DNA of 64,000 nucleotides, taken from the NCBI RefSeq assembly GCF_028209625.1, contig NZ_JAQLDU010000001.1:186001-250000 (forward strand). The letters run 5' to 3'. Origin of the DNA: Collinsella aerofaciens (lineage in GTDB: Bacteria; Actinomycetota; Coriobacteriia; Coriobacteriales; Coriobacteriaceae). This document shows positions 26,176-35,608 of this stretch, piece after piece. The notes below the pieces were generated by a model. The model did no database searches. It saw only the letters and a list, made by a program, of their open reading frames with translations, and was not told the DNA's origin. The translations under genes were made by a program, and so were the position numbers. Numbering within the stretch: position 1 is the first letter of the stretch; every line of letters begins with the position of its first letter.

Positions 26176-27633
26176 CTAACCGATCCAGCTGGCCGAAAGC
26201 GGGCCGCTGACGATGACCATGATGATGAGCACGATGAACACGAACGCCATCGCGCGGGGAAGCGGGGCTCCCGCAGCGACCTCTTCGCTCGGCTCGCCGG
26301 GCAGGCAATAGCCCATCCACTTAAGGAACCAGGCAAAGGTGGCGACGGTCTCGGCAACCATGATGCACACGAGTACCAGAATCGCGACGTTGCCGGCACC
26401 CACAGAAAAGCCGCCGGCGATGATCTGGAACTTCGAGAAGAACGTGTTCATGGGCGGCACGCCGGCAATGGCGAGTGCCGCGACACCAAAGCCCACGCCC
26501 GAGATCGGGTACTTCTTCACGATGCCGCGAAGCTTGGGCAGCATACGCGTGCCGAGCGTAAAGGAGAACGAACCGGCGATCAGGAAGAACAGGGTCTTGG
26601 CGAAGGCGTGGTTAAAGATGTGGCACACGGCGCCATCAAAGGCCAGCTGGCTGCCAAAGACCGAAAGGCCCAGACCAAAGAACACATAGGAGAGCTGGGC
26701 GATCGTGGAGAAAGCCAGCAGACGCTTCATGTCCTTTTGCGGCAGGTACATAAGGAAACCAAAGAGCATCGTGACCATGGCGTCGATAATGGCGACCCAG
26801 CCCACGATCTCGGGAACCTCGCCGGCAGAGACGAGCGCACGCGCGAACACGCACACGCCGACCTTGACCATCGAGGCGCCATGCAGGTAGGCCGAAACAG
26901 GCGTCGGCGCCTCCATGGCCGAAGGCAGCCACATGTACATGGGAACCTGTGCGGACTTGGCCCAGGCCGCAAACAGCACGAGCAAAAGGACGATAGCCTT
27001 GAGCTTGGCGTCGAGGCCGGCAATCGCGGTAATGGCGAAGGTGCCGGTGTGGGCAAACACGACGGCGGCGCCCAGATACAGGCCGAGCGCACCGATATGC
27101 GTGATGATCAGGGCCTTCATGCCGGCCTTCTTGGCCGTAGGCGACATGTAGTAGCTAATGAGGCCCCAAGAGCACGCACCCGTGATCTCAAAGAATACGA
27201 GCTGACCCAAAAGGGTCGAGCTGTACACGAGGCCGGCCATGGCACCGATGAAGGTCGCGAGATACGCGTAGAAGCGACGACGCGGCGCATCGGGATGCTC
27301 ACGGTTATTCTCGCTCATATAGGGAATCGAATAGATCACGACAAGCAGGCCGATACCCACAAAGGCGGGCGCGAGCAGCGTGCTCATGCGATCGAAAGTG
27401 AATCCCATGACGAGGGTCTGCCCAAACGAGATCAGGGGGACCTGCGTGTCGGGCATGCCGGCGCCGGCGAAATTCGCGGCGAGGGCGATGGTGCAGACCG
27501 TCGAGACGGCGGCACCCAAAACGCTGAACCACTTGGCGCACGGACGGGGGAACAGAGCGACGAGCACCGAGGCCACCATCGGGGCCGCGATCGCGACCAA
27601 GCCGAGAAGGGACAGACTGACTGCAAATGACAT
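26176..27633 (-). CDS. hyfD: Membrane subunit HyfD (NuoM/N-like antiporter-type)
   Basis: The second antiporter-like subunit, 485 residues, about 14 hydrophobic segments. FEITGACSWGLISYYM carries the TM5 Glu and AWAKSAQVPMYMWLPSAMEAP the TM7 Lys of the proton pathway. With HyfB and HyfF it gives three antiporter-type subunits, as in E. coli Hyf and unlike the smaller Hyc complex. Confidence 0.92.
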   Translation of the reverse strand: MSFAVSLSLLGLVAIAAPMVASVLVALFPRPCAKWFSVLGAAVSTVCTIALAANFAGAGMPDTQVPLISFGQTLVMGFTFDRMSTLLAPAFVGIGLLVVIYSIPYMSENNREHPDAPRRRFYAYLATFIGAMAGLVYSSTLLGQLVFFEITGACSWGLISYYMSPTAKKAGMKALIITHIGALGLYLGAAVVFAHTGTFAITAIAGLDAKLKAIVLLLVLFAAWAKSAQVPMYMWLPSAMEAPTPVSAYLHGASMVKVGVCVFARALVSAGEVPEIVGWVAIIDAMVTMLFGFLMYLPQKDMKRLLAFSTIAQLSYVFFGLGLSVFGSQLAFDGAVCHIFNHAFAKTLFFLIAGSFSFTLGTRMLPKLRGIVKKYPISGVGFGVAALAIAGVPPMNTFFSKFQIIAGGFSVGAGNVAILVLVCIMVAETVATFAWFLKWMGYCLPGEPSEEVAAGAPLPRAMAFVFIVLIIMVIVSGPLSASWIG

Positions 27634-27648
27634 TGTTTCTCCCTTCTC

Positions 27649-28575
27649 CTACACGCCGACGACCACGAAGACAAACGCCAGCACGGCGATGCCCACGACG
27701 GCCCAGGTCTGATTGCCGAGCACCTTAAAGCGCGAACGCGAGCAAGAGTTCTCGATCACGCCGCATACGACAAAGTCGATAAGGCACTTCACCAGGAAGA
27801 TGACCGCGCCCAGAACGGCGGCGGCGCCCACGGTCGCGGGCTCGCCCCAGGGGACGAAGATCGCGCAGAACCAAGCGAGGACCAGGACCTGCTTCATGGA
27901 CATGGCGAGCTTGGCCATGGCGAGCGACGGGCCGGAAAGCTCAGCGAGCGGACCTTCCTGGAGCTCCTGCTCGGCCTCGGCCTGGTCAAACGGCAGCTTG
28001 CCGAGTTCCATGTAGCAGGCGATCGCAAAGGCGATGCCGGCGAGGATCACGGCGACCGGCGCGTCGATGGCGCCCGCCATGATGTGTTGACCCATGGTGG
28101 CGATGTCGGTGGAGCCGCACACCAAGGCGGCGGCAAACAGCGCCAGCAGCATGGACGGCTCGATGAGCACGCTCATGAGCAGCTCGCGAACGCCGCCGAT
28201 ACCGGCGTAAGCGTTGGACGAATCCACACCGCAGAGGGCGAAGAAGAAGCGGGCGAGCGCCAGGCTGTACATGATGGTGATGGCGTCACCAAAGACCGGG
28301 ATGGGGCTTTGTGCCGTAAAGAGCGGCAGGCCCATCGCGAGCATAAAGGCGACGGCGAAGAACAGCGGCGGCATAATGCGAAGCGCAAAGCTCGCGTCCT
28401 CGCTCTGGGACTCGGGGCGCGCAAAGAGCTTGGCCAGATCGCGGTAGTCCTGCATGATGCTGGGGCCGCGACGGTTGTGCATCTTGGCGCGGATCACGCG
28501 ACCGAGACCGGAGAAGAACGGCGCGACGGCCATGACGACCACGCCCTGCAGAACGGCAAGTACGATGTTGTTCAT
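27649..28575 (-). CDS. hyfC: Membrane anchor subunit HyfC/HycD (NuoH-like)
   Basis: Docks the peripheral hydrogenase arm to the membrane. 308 residues with about eight hydrophobic segments; RAKMHNRRGPSIMQDYRDLAKL near the N-terminus and LPFDQAEAEQELQEGPLAE in a cytoplasmic loop match the NuoH/HycD signatures that contact the small subunit. Confidence 0.94.
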   Translation of the reverse strand: MNNIVLAVLQGVVVMAVAPFFSGLGRVIRAKMHNRRGPSIMQDYRDLAKLFARPESQSEDASFALRIMPPLFFAVAFMLAMGLPLFTAQSPIPVFGDAITIMYSLALARFFFALCGVDSSNAYAGIGGVRELLMSVLIEPSMLLALFAAALVCGSTDIATMGQHIMAGAIDAPVAVILAGIAFAIACYMELGKLPFDQAEAEQELQEGPLAELSGPSLAMAKLAMSMKQVLVLAWFCAIFVPWGEPATVGAAAVLGAVIFLVKCLIDFVVCGVIENSCSRSRFKVLGNQTWAVVGIAVLAFVFVVVGV

Positions 28576-28587
28576 GCTCTCCCCTCC

Positions 28588-30606
28588 TTAACCCATTTGC
28601 ACGGCGAGCACGAGGAACACCACGAGTGCCGCGACGATGTAGCAGATATAGATGCTGTAGTTGCCGCCCTCGAGCTTAGTCGCGAGGTCGGCGAGCTTCT
28701 CGACACCCTTATGCGGGGCATCGACGAGAACCTTGTCGGGTACGGGCTCAACAGCCTCGGCCACACCGGTGAGCTTCTGGAAGAAGTGCGCGATGGACCA
28801 GCAGACGGCCGTGCAGCGGTCGCGCAGCGTGTAGAGCGGCTGCATAAACCAGGACACCTCGGAGGCAAAGGTCGTGGCCACGACGGGCATATGCTCGTTG
28901 GGAGCATAGCCGCACGCCCACGGCTGGGACTTCTGCACCTTGCCGACGGTCTTGAGCTTGCGATAACCGCAGGCAAGGCCGACGAGCACCACGAGCGCAA
29001 TGGCGATCGCGGGCGTGGAGGTGGCAGCGCCGGAGTACTGGTTCATGAGCTCCATGCCCTCGGCGGCAAACACGCCACCGTACGGATGCAGCACGGACGC
29101 GGCGACATCGACCAGCACGGGCGCGATCACGGGAGCGCCAATGCCCAGCACGACGCAGATAGCCGCGAGCAGGCCCTGCGCAAACACCATGGGGGCGGGA
29201 ACCTCCTTGGCATTGGCCGCGGCCTCGGAGCGGGGCGCGGAGGCAAAGGAGACGCCATAGGCCTTGACGAAGCACGTGACGGCCAGCGCGCCGGTAATGG
29301 CAAGCGCGACGGCAGCGAACACGGCCACGATCATGACGGCCTTGTCACCCTGCATGGCGGCATTAAACAGCGACTGATAGGTAAACCACTCGGACACAAA
29401 GCCGTTGAAGGGCGGGATGGCCGAGATGGCAAGCGCGCCAATAAGGAAGCAGATGGCCGTTGCCGGCATACGACGGAACAGGCCGCCCATCTTCTCCATA
29501 TTGCGCGTACCCGTGGAGAACAGCAGCGCACCGGCGCCCAAGAACAGCTCGCCCTTAAACATCGCGTGGTTAAACGTGTGGTAGAGGGCGGCCATCAGAG
29601 CCAGGACGGCGATGCCGACCGAATTGAGCGCCATGGCGGCCATGGAGGCGCCGACGCCGAGCAGAATGATGCCGATGTTCTCGACGGAGTGATAGGCCAG
29701 CAGGCGCTTGATGTCATGCTCCTGCAGGGCGAAGGCCACGCCGAGGACCGACGAGATCGCACCGAAGACCATGACCATAAGGCCCCACCAGACCTGAACG
29801 CCCGAGGCGGAGAGCAGGTCGAGGCCCACCTTGAGGATGCCGAAGATACCGATCTTGATCATGCCGCCGGACATAAGAGCCGACACGTTAGACGGCGCCT
29901 CGGGATGTGCCTTGGGCAGCCAGCCGTGCAGCGGGATGATACCGGCCTTGGCGCCAAAGCCAAAGAAGGCGAGCACGAAGCACACGGATGCGACCGCGGG
30001 GCTAAACTGCGTGGCGCGGAAATCCGCAAAGGCAAACGAGCCGCCGGCGAAGTTGGTCATGGTGAGGAAGCTCGCCATGATGAGCACAAAGCCCACGTGC
30101 GCGATCACAAAGTAGAGCCAACCGCCATGGATGGAGTTCTCGTTCTCCTCGATCACAACCAAGAAGTAAGAGGTCAGCGACATGAGCTCAAAGGCGACCA
30201 GGAACCAAAACACGTTGTCGGCGGTGATGACGAGCATCATGGACGCCACGAAGGTGTTAAAGAAGAAGCCGGCGCGGCCCTTTTTGCCCGGGTACTCATC
30301 AAAGTAGTTGAGACCGTAGATCGAACCGGCAAACGCGAGCACCGAGATGAGCGCCACGAACAGGCCGGACAGCTGATTGAGCAGCAGCTGGAAATGGGCA
30401 AACGGGAAGAACACGATGGTGTCGACCGACGTGACATCGCCCAGCACGGCCTGGATACCGGCCACAAACGAAAGCACCGCGGCGACGGCGCCGATAAGGC
30501 AGCCGGCGGTCTTGGCGGCATTATCGGCCTTGATCAGCAGAACCGAGGCGAGCGCACCGATGCACGAGACGGCAAGCGATGCGATAAACAGCGTCATGCT
30601 ATCCAT
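28588..30606 (-). CDS. hyfB: Membrane subunit HyfB/HycC (NuoL-like)
   Basis: The large antiporter-like subunit, 672 residues, the same length as E. coli HyfB. ELMSLTSYFLVVIEE gives the TM5 Glu and FGAKAGIIPLHGWLPKAHPEAP the TM7 Lys. The C-terminal third contains the extra membrane segment and soluble part of HycC/HyfB. ATG 30606 overlaps the hyfA end by eight bases; an ATG four codons in (MTLFIAS) is an alternative. Confidence 0.93.
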   Translation of the reverse strand: MDSMTLFIASLAVSCIGALASVLLIKADNAAKTAGCLIGAVAAVLSFVAGIQAVLGDVTSVDTIVFFPFAHFQLLLNQLSGLFVALISVLAFAGSIYGLNYFDEYPGKKGRAGFFFNTFVASMMLVITADNVFWFLVAFELMSLTSYFLVVIEENENSIHGGWLYFVIAHVGFVLIMASFLTMTNFAGGSFAFADFRATQFSPAVASVCFVLAFFGFGAKAGIIPLHGWLPKAHPEAPSNVSALMSGGMIKIGIFGILKVGLDLLSASGVQVWWGLMVMVFGAISSVLGVAFALQEHDIKRLLAYHSVENIGIILLGVGASMAAMALNSVGIAVLALMAALYHTFNHAMFKGELFLGAGALLFSTGTRNMEKMGGLFRRMPATAICFLIGALAISAIPPFNGFVSEWFTYQSLFNAAMQGDKAVMIVAVFAAVALAITGALAVTCFVKAYGVSFASAPRSEAAANAKEVPAPMVFAQGLLAAICVVLGIGAPVIAPVLVDVAASVLHPYGGVFAAEGMELMNQYSGAATSTPAIAIALVVLVGLACGYRKLKTVGKVQKSQPWACGYAPNEHMPVVATTFASEVSWFMQPLYTLRDRCTAVCWSIAHFFQKLTGVAEAVEPVPDKVLVDAPHKGVEKLADLATKLEGGNYSIYICYIVAALVVFLVLAVQMG

Positions 30607-31216
30607 TGTTTACGCTCCCTTCTGCTTTCTCGGACAGGCCCTGGGCCACAGCGGCAACGTCGACGGCCGGACCGTTTTCGATCGAGCGCAGGCGCTTGGC
30701 CTCGTCGAGCTCGCGATCGGCCGCGCCGCCCATGACGGTCAGCGCCTTGGTGGGGCACGCCGCCACACAATGCGGGCCGTCCGGATCAAAGGCGCACAAG
30801 TCGCACTTGACAGCGCAGGTGTACTGGCCGGGAGCCCACGTAAGCAGGCTGCTCAGGGACTTAGGATACGAAGGCGTCGGGTCGCACATGCCTGCGACAC
30901 CGGCGATAGACGTGCCATCGGGATGGATGGCTCCGAAGGGGCACGCGATGGCGCACAGCCTGCACCCGATGCACTCCTGCTCCTTGACGTGGATGCGGTC
31001 GCCATCGTGCTCGATGGCATTCACCGGGCAGACCTCGGCGCAGGGGGCACCCTCGCAATGGTGGCAGGCAAGGGCGGCCGAAATACCGCCGGTCTTCACG
31101 AGCGCCAGGCGCGGCGTATCCTGAAGACCCTGCATCCGGTGGGCGTCGGCACAGGCGGACTGGCATGTTCCGCAGCCGATGCACCTCTCCGGGTTGATGT
31201 CGATGAAGCGGTTCAT
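30599..31216 (-). CDS. hyfA: HyfA/HycB-type ferredoxin, link between FdhF and the hydrogenase
   Basis: A 205-residue protein with four [4Fe-4S] motifs: RCIGCGTCQSACADAH, CHHCEGAPCAEVCP, ECIGCRLCAIACP, and CDLCAF with CVAACP. In Hyc/Hyf complexes this subunit takes electrons from formate dehydrogenase H. ATG 31216 follows AAGGAAG at five bases; a GTG two codons upstream is too close to that site. Confidence 0.94.
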   Translation of the reverse strand: MNRFIDINPERCIGCGTCQSACADAHRMQGLQDTPRLALVKTGGISAALACHHCEGAPCAEVCPVNAIEHDGDRIHVKEQECIGCRLCAIACPFGAIHPDGTSIAGVAGMCDPTPSYPKSLSSLLTWAPGQYTCAVKCDLCAFDPDGPHCVAACPTKALTVMGGAADRELDEAKRLRSIENGPAVDVAAVAQGLSEKAEGSVNNG

Positions 31217-31238
31217 CCCCACTTCCTTTCAAAATAAC

Positions 31239-31273
31239 GGGCCGGGCTCCCGAACGTACGGGACGCCCGGCCC
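31239..31273. repeat. Strong hairpin between fdhF and hyfA
   Basis: GGGCCGGGCTCCCG (31239-31252) pairs with CGGGACGCCCGGCCC (31259-31273), one bulge, loop AACGTA. It is very GC-rich without a T-tract on the coding side, so it is more likely an mRNA-stabilising or processing hairpin than a terminator. Confidence 0.6.
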
Positions 31274-31294
31274 AAAAAGCCAACGAGAACGGGA

Positions 31295-33517
31295 CTACAC
31301 GATTTGATTCACGTGCGTCTCGTCGTCGAACTTGGCGGCGCCGGGCTCAACGTCCTGGGGAGCGGCGGCGTCCACCAGAGCCTGCTTAAGCTCGGTGTAC
31401 TGACGCTCGACTTCGCCCTCGGCCCAGACCTGGTCGGCAATGGCGTCGACCTGGCAGGCGGAGAACTTGTCCTCGGGCGTATGCGAGACCGGGTCGACCT
31501 TGTGCATGGTCAGCTCGTTGCACTTGCCGATCCACCACTGGTAGGTCATATAGACCGTGCCCTTGTTGATACGGTCGCTCACGTCGGCGCGGCTGTATAC
31601 CTGGCCGCGGCGGCTGTGAATCGAGACGATGTCGCCGTTCTTGATGCCGCGCGCCTGGGCGTCCGCGGGATTCATGCGGACAAAGCCGGGCTCGTCGGCA
31701 AGCAGCGCCAGCGTCTTGCAGTTGCCGGTCATCGAACGGCAGCTGTAGTGGCCGACCTCGCGGACGGTGCACAGGATGAGCGGGTACTCATCGTCGGGAA
31801 GCTCGGAGGGCGCCTCCCAGTCGTGCGCCATCAGGTTCGCGCGGCCGTCCTTGGTGGTGAACTTGCCACCAGCGAACATGTCGGCCGTGCCGTGGTCGTT
31901 CACATCGGTGCTCTTGACCGGCCACTGGGCGTAGCCGCCCTCGGGAGCCATCTTCTCGTAGGTTGCGCCCACAAAGTTGGGGCACAGGCTAATGCACTCG
32001 TTCCAGATCTGCTCGGTGTTGTCATAGTGCATGGGGTAGCCCATGCGCGTGGACAGGTCCGCGAAGATCTCCCAGTCGTGACGGCACTCGCCCTTGGGCG
32101 GAACGGCCGCGTCAAAGTGCTGGAAGCTACGGTCGGATGCGGTAAAGACACCCTCGTGCTCGCCCCAAGAGGTGGCAGGCAGGATGACGTCGGCGAGCAT
32201 GGTCGTCTGCGTCATAAAGATGTCCTGGCAGATGAACAGGTCCAGCTCGGAGAGCGTCTTGCGCATTCCGGCCGAATCGGGCTCGGTCTGCACCGGGTCT
32301 TCGCCGTAGTTGTAGAAGCAGTGCACCTTGCCCTCGTCGACCAGGTGGCCCAGGTCGGTGAGCTTGTAGCCCTCCTCGAGCGGGAGCTTTTCCTCGGGCA
32401 CGCCCCAAGCCTTGGCAAACTTGGCACGCGCTGCCGGGTCGGTGACTTTCTGGTAGCCAGGGTACAGGTTGGGCAGCATGCCCATATCGCAGGAGCCCTG
32501 GACGTTGTTCTGACCGCGCACGGGCGCGAGGCCGGAATTGGGTTTGCCGATCTGGCCGGCAACGCAGGCGATGGAGGCGATGGTGTGCACCGTCTTCAGG
32601 TTCTGCTTCTGCTGGCATACGCCCATGCCCCAGCCAATGATGGCAGAAGGCTTCGCCGTGGCGTACATCTCGGCAGCTTGGTGGATCAGCGCGGGATCGA
32701 CACCCGTGATGTCCTGTACGGATTCGGGAGTGTAGTTCTTGATGGTCTCCCACCACTCGTCAAAGCCGTTCGTGTGCTCGGCGACGAATTCCTTGTCGTA
32801 GAGGCCATCGTTGACCAGACAGTTGGCAAAGGCGTTGAGGAACGCGACATTGCAACCGTTCTTGATCGGAAGGTAGATATCGGCGATACGCGCAGTTTCG
32901 ATATGGCGCGGGTCGGCGACGATGATCTTGCAACCCTTTTCTTTGGCTCGCACGATACGCCTTGCGACGATGGGGTGCGAATCGGCAGGGTTATAGCCGA
33001 AGAGGAAAATGCAGCCCGCATCCTCCATACCGGGGATGGAGCATGACATGCAACCTGAACCAACCGTGTCCATCAGACCGAGGACAGTAGGGCCGTGTCA
33101 AGTACGAGCGCAGTTGTCCACGCTGTGGGTGCCGATGCACGCACGCGTAAACTTCTGCATGACGTAGTTCGCCTCATTGCCGCCGCCTCGCGAGGAGCCG
33201 GTGGTCATGACAGCGTTAGGACCATATTCGTCAATTATGGCCTGCATCTTAGATGCGGTGAAATCCAGTGCCTCGTCCCAGCTTACGCGCTCTAGATCCG
33301 CGCCCTTGGTGCGGCGGATCATCGGGTGCAGTACGCGAGGAGTCAAGATCTTGGTGTCGTTGATGAAGTCGTAGCCGCTCATGCCCTTAAGGCACAGCTC
33401 GCCCTGATTGGTGATGCCGTTGAGCGGTTCGGTACCCACGACCTGGCCGTTTTGGACCAGGAGGTTAAACTGGCAACCGGCGCCGCAATACGGGCAGATC
33501 ACTTTATGCTTCTCCAT
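31295..33517 (-). CDS. fdhF: Formate dehydrogenase H, selenoprotein (UGA read as Sec140)
   Basis: Oxidises formate to CO2 for formate hydrogenlyase. Reading through one in-frame TGA (33098-33100) gives 740 residues similar to E. coli FdhF along the whole length. The [4Fe-4S] ligands are C8, C11, C15 and C42, followed by the relay Lys K44; the TGA is codon 140, exactly the E. coli Sec140, in NCART-Sec-HGP. A SECIS-like hairpin follows. Other blocks: FGYNPADSHPIVA, RGQNNVQGSCDMG, TVREVGHYSCRSMTGNC. ATG 33517 has GGAGGG upstream. It requires MGD, made by MobA, and SelABCD, all encoded in the window. A caller that treats TGA as stop would split it at 33098. Confidence 0.97.
33067..33100 (-). promoter_or_regulatory. 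Sec UGA and SECIS-like hairpin in fdhF
   Basis: The UGA (33098-33100) is followed 11 bases later by TGTCC (33086-33082) and GGACA (33071-33067) enclosing TCGGTCTGAT. The inner UC/GA pairs leave the loop GGUCU and one unpaired U, the loop sequence SelB recognises in E. coli fdhF (AGGUCU). Distance from UGA to loop is also as in E. coli. Confidence 0.88.
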
Positions 33518-33593
33518 GACACCCTCCTTCCTTTCTCTGCTACCGATTAATCGGTACGTATTTGACAATCGTCGGGCCTGTATGGCCGCCCGC

Positions 33594-34112
33594 CTACGCC
33601 TCGTTTTCGATGGTGGCGCGGGCACGCTCGGCGGTCAGTTCCGCCAGGCGCTCCTCGTCTACCAGGGTGAGGCCCTTAGTCGGGCACGCCTCGGCACACG
33701 CCGGACCGCCGGGACGGTCCACGCACAGGTCGCACTTGAGCACGAAGCTCTTAGTCTGCGAACCCACGCGCACGTCGCCCATCAAGACGGGGACCTGCGT
33801 GGTCGCCACGCTCACGGCGCCAAAGGGGCAGGCCATGACGCAGCTCTTGCAGCCGATGCAGTTGTCCTCGTTGACGCCGATGCGATGGTTCTTTGGATCA
33901 AAGAACAAGGCGCCCGTGGGGCAGGCCTTAGCGCACGGGGCATCCTCGCAGTGATGGCAAGCCACCGGTGCGGAGATCTCGTAGGTGCGCGTCACGCGCA
34001 GACGCGGCGCGGCAATGTTGCCGGGGATGTCGTGTGCCTCGATACACGCTGCCATGCAAGTTTGGCACCCAATGCAGCGCGATGAATCGGCTACGACTCG
34101 TTTATTGCCCAT
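33594..34112 (-). CDS. hydN: HydN-like four-cluster ferredoxin, first gene of the hydrogenlyase operon
   Basis: A 172-residue electron-transfer protein related to HydN, HycB and HyfA. Motifs: RCIGCQTCMAACIEAH, CHHCEDAPCAKACP, NCIGCKSCVMACP, CDLCVDRPGGPACAEACP. In E. coli HydN is encoded with formate dehydrogenase regulon genes and supports FdhF activity. ATG 34112 has GGAGGGAG eight bases upstream. The upstream 400 bases carry candidate operator sequences for the whole operon. Confidence 0.85.
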   Translation of the reverse strand: MGNKRVVADSSRCIGCQTCMAACIEAHDIPGNIAAPRLRVTRTYEISAPVACHHCEDAPCAKACPTGALFFDPKNHRIGVNEDNCIGCKSCVMACPFGAVSVATTQVPVLMGDVRVGSQTKSFVLKCDLCVDRPGGPACAEACPTKGLTLVDEERLAELTAERARATIENEA

Positions 34113-34540
34113 GTTGTTCACTCCCTCCTGAATCCCATGCCGGAGAGACCCTGTCGACGTTGCCCCGGACCGCCCGTGGTCCGGCATCGGCGTATCGAGA
34201 GCATGCGGCGAAACAGGCACTCGGTAGAATATCTCCAACGGTATACAGGTTAAATATACGCAGTTGCAGGGGGTAAACTTGAGCATAGGCCCTGCATTAC
34301 GGGTGTATTGCAGGGGTTTGGGCTGGTTAGGATTATTCTCAATAGGATATAAAAGCGAGTGTATTACACGCGTACGCCCAACAAAGATTTCACGCTCGCT
34401 TCTGAAGGATGTAGTACGTTTGTAATAATGTTCACACTCAATTACTCGAGTGCAATAAAGTAGTTGTTATAAGATTGGCAATTACTAGCCGAAGCTGTAT
34501 TTGACTATTCATATTGCACGCTCATTAAGGGAGGCCAGTG
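34113..34540. other. AT-rich regulatory gap between the hydrogenlyase operon and the toxin-antitoxin pair
   Basis: 428 bases without a plausible gene. It holds the divergent control regions of the hydrogenlyase operon (leftward) and the relB/dinJ-type antitoxin (rightward). Apart from the TGCAGGG palindrome it is markedly more AT-rich than the flanks, with motifs such as GTGTATTACACG (34359-34370) and TTACTCGAGTGCAATAA near 34445. No certain -10/-35 pair could be assigned. Confidence 0.6.
34263..34315 (-). promoter_or_regulatory. Candidate operator of the formate hydrogenlyase operon
   Basis: CCCTGCATTAC-GGGT-GTATTGCAGGG (34290-34315) is a 26-base palindrome with 10 of 11 matching pairs; an extra half-site, TTGCAGGGG, lies at 34265-34273. 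They are about 150-200 bases before the first gene start. No regulator gene of FhlA/HyfR type is present nearby, and I see no clear -24/-12 sigma54 promoter. Confidence 0.45.
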
Positions 34541-34864
34541 ATGTCATCGACTCAAAAACGAGCCATCCTGCAGGTGCGCATTCGCGAGGAAGACAAGCAG
34601 CATGCCGAGCGTCTCTACGACGCCATGGGCACATCGCTCGCCGAGGCTGTCCGTCTATTTGTCGCGCAGAGCATTTTGATGCGCAAGCTCCCCTTTCAGC
34701 CGGTCGCCGTGCGCTCAAAGGACGGCACCGCCGCCTATGGATCGCTCAAAGCATATGGGGACCCCAATCGCCGCTCCAAGGAGCGCAATGCCTGGATTGA
34801 ATACCTTGCTACAGAAAGCGACGATTCGATTTTGGGTCCCGAGGAAGTAGATATCCATGAGTAG
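34541..34864 (+). CDS. RelB/DinJ-family antitoxin
   Basis: 107 residues. The N-terminal ribbon-helix-helix pattern, AILQVRIREEDKQHAERLYDAMGTSLAEAVRLFVAQS, is that of RelB/DinJ antitoxins that bind their own promoter; the C-terminal half is the toxin-neutralising part. ATG 34541 follows GGGAGG at six bases. Its end overlaps the PIN gene by eight bases. It is one of few plus-strand genes here. Confidence 0.85.
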   Translation: MSSTQKRAILQVRIREEDKQHAERLYDAMGTSLAEAVRLFVAQSILMRKLPFQPVAVRSKDGTAAYGSLKAYGDPNRRSKERNAWIEYLATESDDSILGPEEVDIHE

Positions 34865-35312
34865 CACCATCATCGACGAGACCGTCATCCTGCGCTATCT
34901 GCTCGACGACGACGAGGTCCTGTCGCCGCGCGCCGCCAAGGTCATCGCCACGCGCACCGCTCGCGTCTACCCCGAGATCATCACGCGCGTCGTGGTCACG
35001 CTGCGCGACGTCTATAAGGTTCCACGCGTTGAGATTGCTGCGGCCATGAAAAGGCTGATCGATGACGTCATGGTCGACGAGCCCACCGTTGTCGCCCTTG
35101 CCGTCAAACTCTTTGGCAAGACCCATATGGACTTTACCGACTGCCTCCTCGCAGCCCGAACCGCCATCTACAACGATGATGTCGTGAGCTTTGGCAAGCC
35201 CATCATCCAAGGCATGATCGATTACCGCCGCAAGCGCCAAACCGCAGCCGAAGCCCGCAGCCGCAGCATCGACTCCACCATCGACAAGCTCCGCCACCAA
35301 TCCCGCCACTAG
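34857..35312 (+). CDS. PIN-domain toxin-like ribonuclease
   Basis: 151 residues. PIN-fold acidic positions appear as IIDETVILRYLL near the N-terminus and DFTDCLLAARTA (about residue 100), with VVSFGKPI near the C-terminus, as in VapC-type RNases. It overlaps the RelB/DinJ-like antitoxin gene by eight bases, so the two form a toxin-antitoxin unit. RelB-type antitoxins usually pair with RelE/YafQ toxins, so a PIN partner is a mixed arrangement. The C-terminus is rich in Arg and Ser. Confidence 0.78.
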   Translation: MSSTIIDETVILRYLLDDDEVLSPRAAKVIATRTARVYPEIITRVVVTLRDVYKVPRVEIAAAMKRLIDDVMVDEPTVVALAVKLFGKTHMDFTDCLLAARTAIYNDDVVSFGKPIIQGMIDYRRKRQTAAEARSRSIDSTIDKLRHQSRH

Positions 35313-35450
35313 CCCTCATCCCCACTAATAAGTTGCTGGAAAACAGTTCCTGGATTTAGGCTTATTCGGGCTTTTCTGAAACTACGTCACCGCAACTTCC
35401 AGGTTGGCAGCCCGAAACCGGCAGCCCCGGACCGCGAATCCTACTGTTCG

Positions 35451-35608
35451 CCACGAAATGGGCCCATCTACTACGTTTAACCGATTACCCTCGACCATAC
35501 AGAAATCCGAAATATCAAAACAGCTGGTAGACGGCTTGCCGATTTTCCGAAACTGCTGCTATGGTCGACCCCTGCGGGCCAAACGTAGTAGATGGGCCGC
35601 TTTCGTGG
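35451..35608. repeat. Long imperfect inverted repeat
   Basis: Arms 35451-35478 (CCACGAAATGGGCCCATC onward) and 35581-35608 are inverted copies of 28 bases with two or three mismatches. Inner pieces CCTCGACCATA (about 35488-35498) and TATGGTCGACC (about 35560-35570) extend the pairing. The whole can fold as one long hairpin; no ORF inside. Confidence 0.75.

Noticed and set aside
21969..26210. 1413-codon open frame on the plus strand across the hydrogenase genes
   Set aside because: It lies antisense to hyfH, hyfG, hyfF and hyfE, whose proteins match known families throughout. Long antisense frames are a by-product of GC-rich codon use; the product is His/Gly/Val-rich with no domain.
33073..33100. 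Frameshift or nonsense mutation splitting fdhF into a pseudogene
   Set aside because: The stop is a single TGA in frame at the exact Sec position, followed by a SECIS-like hairpin, and the Sec machinery is present.
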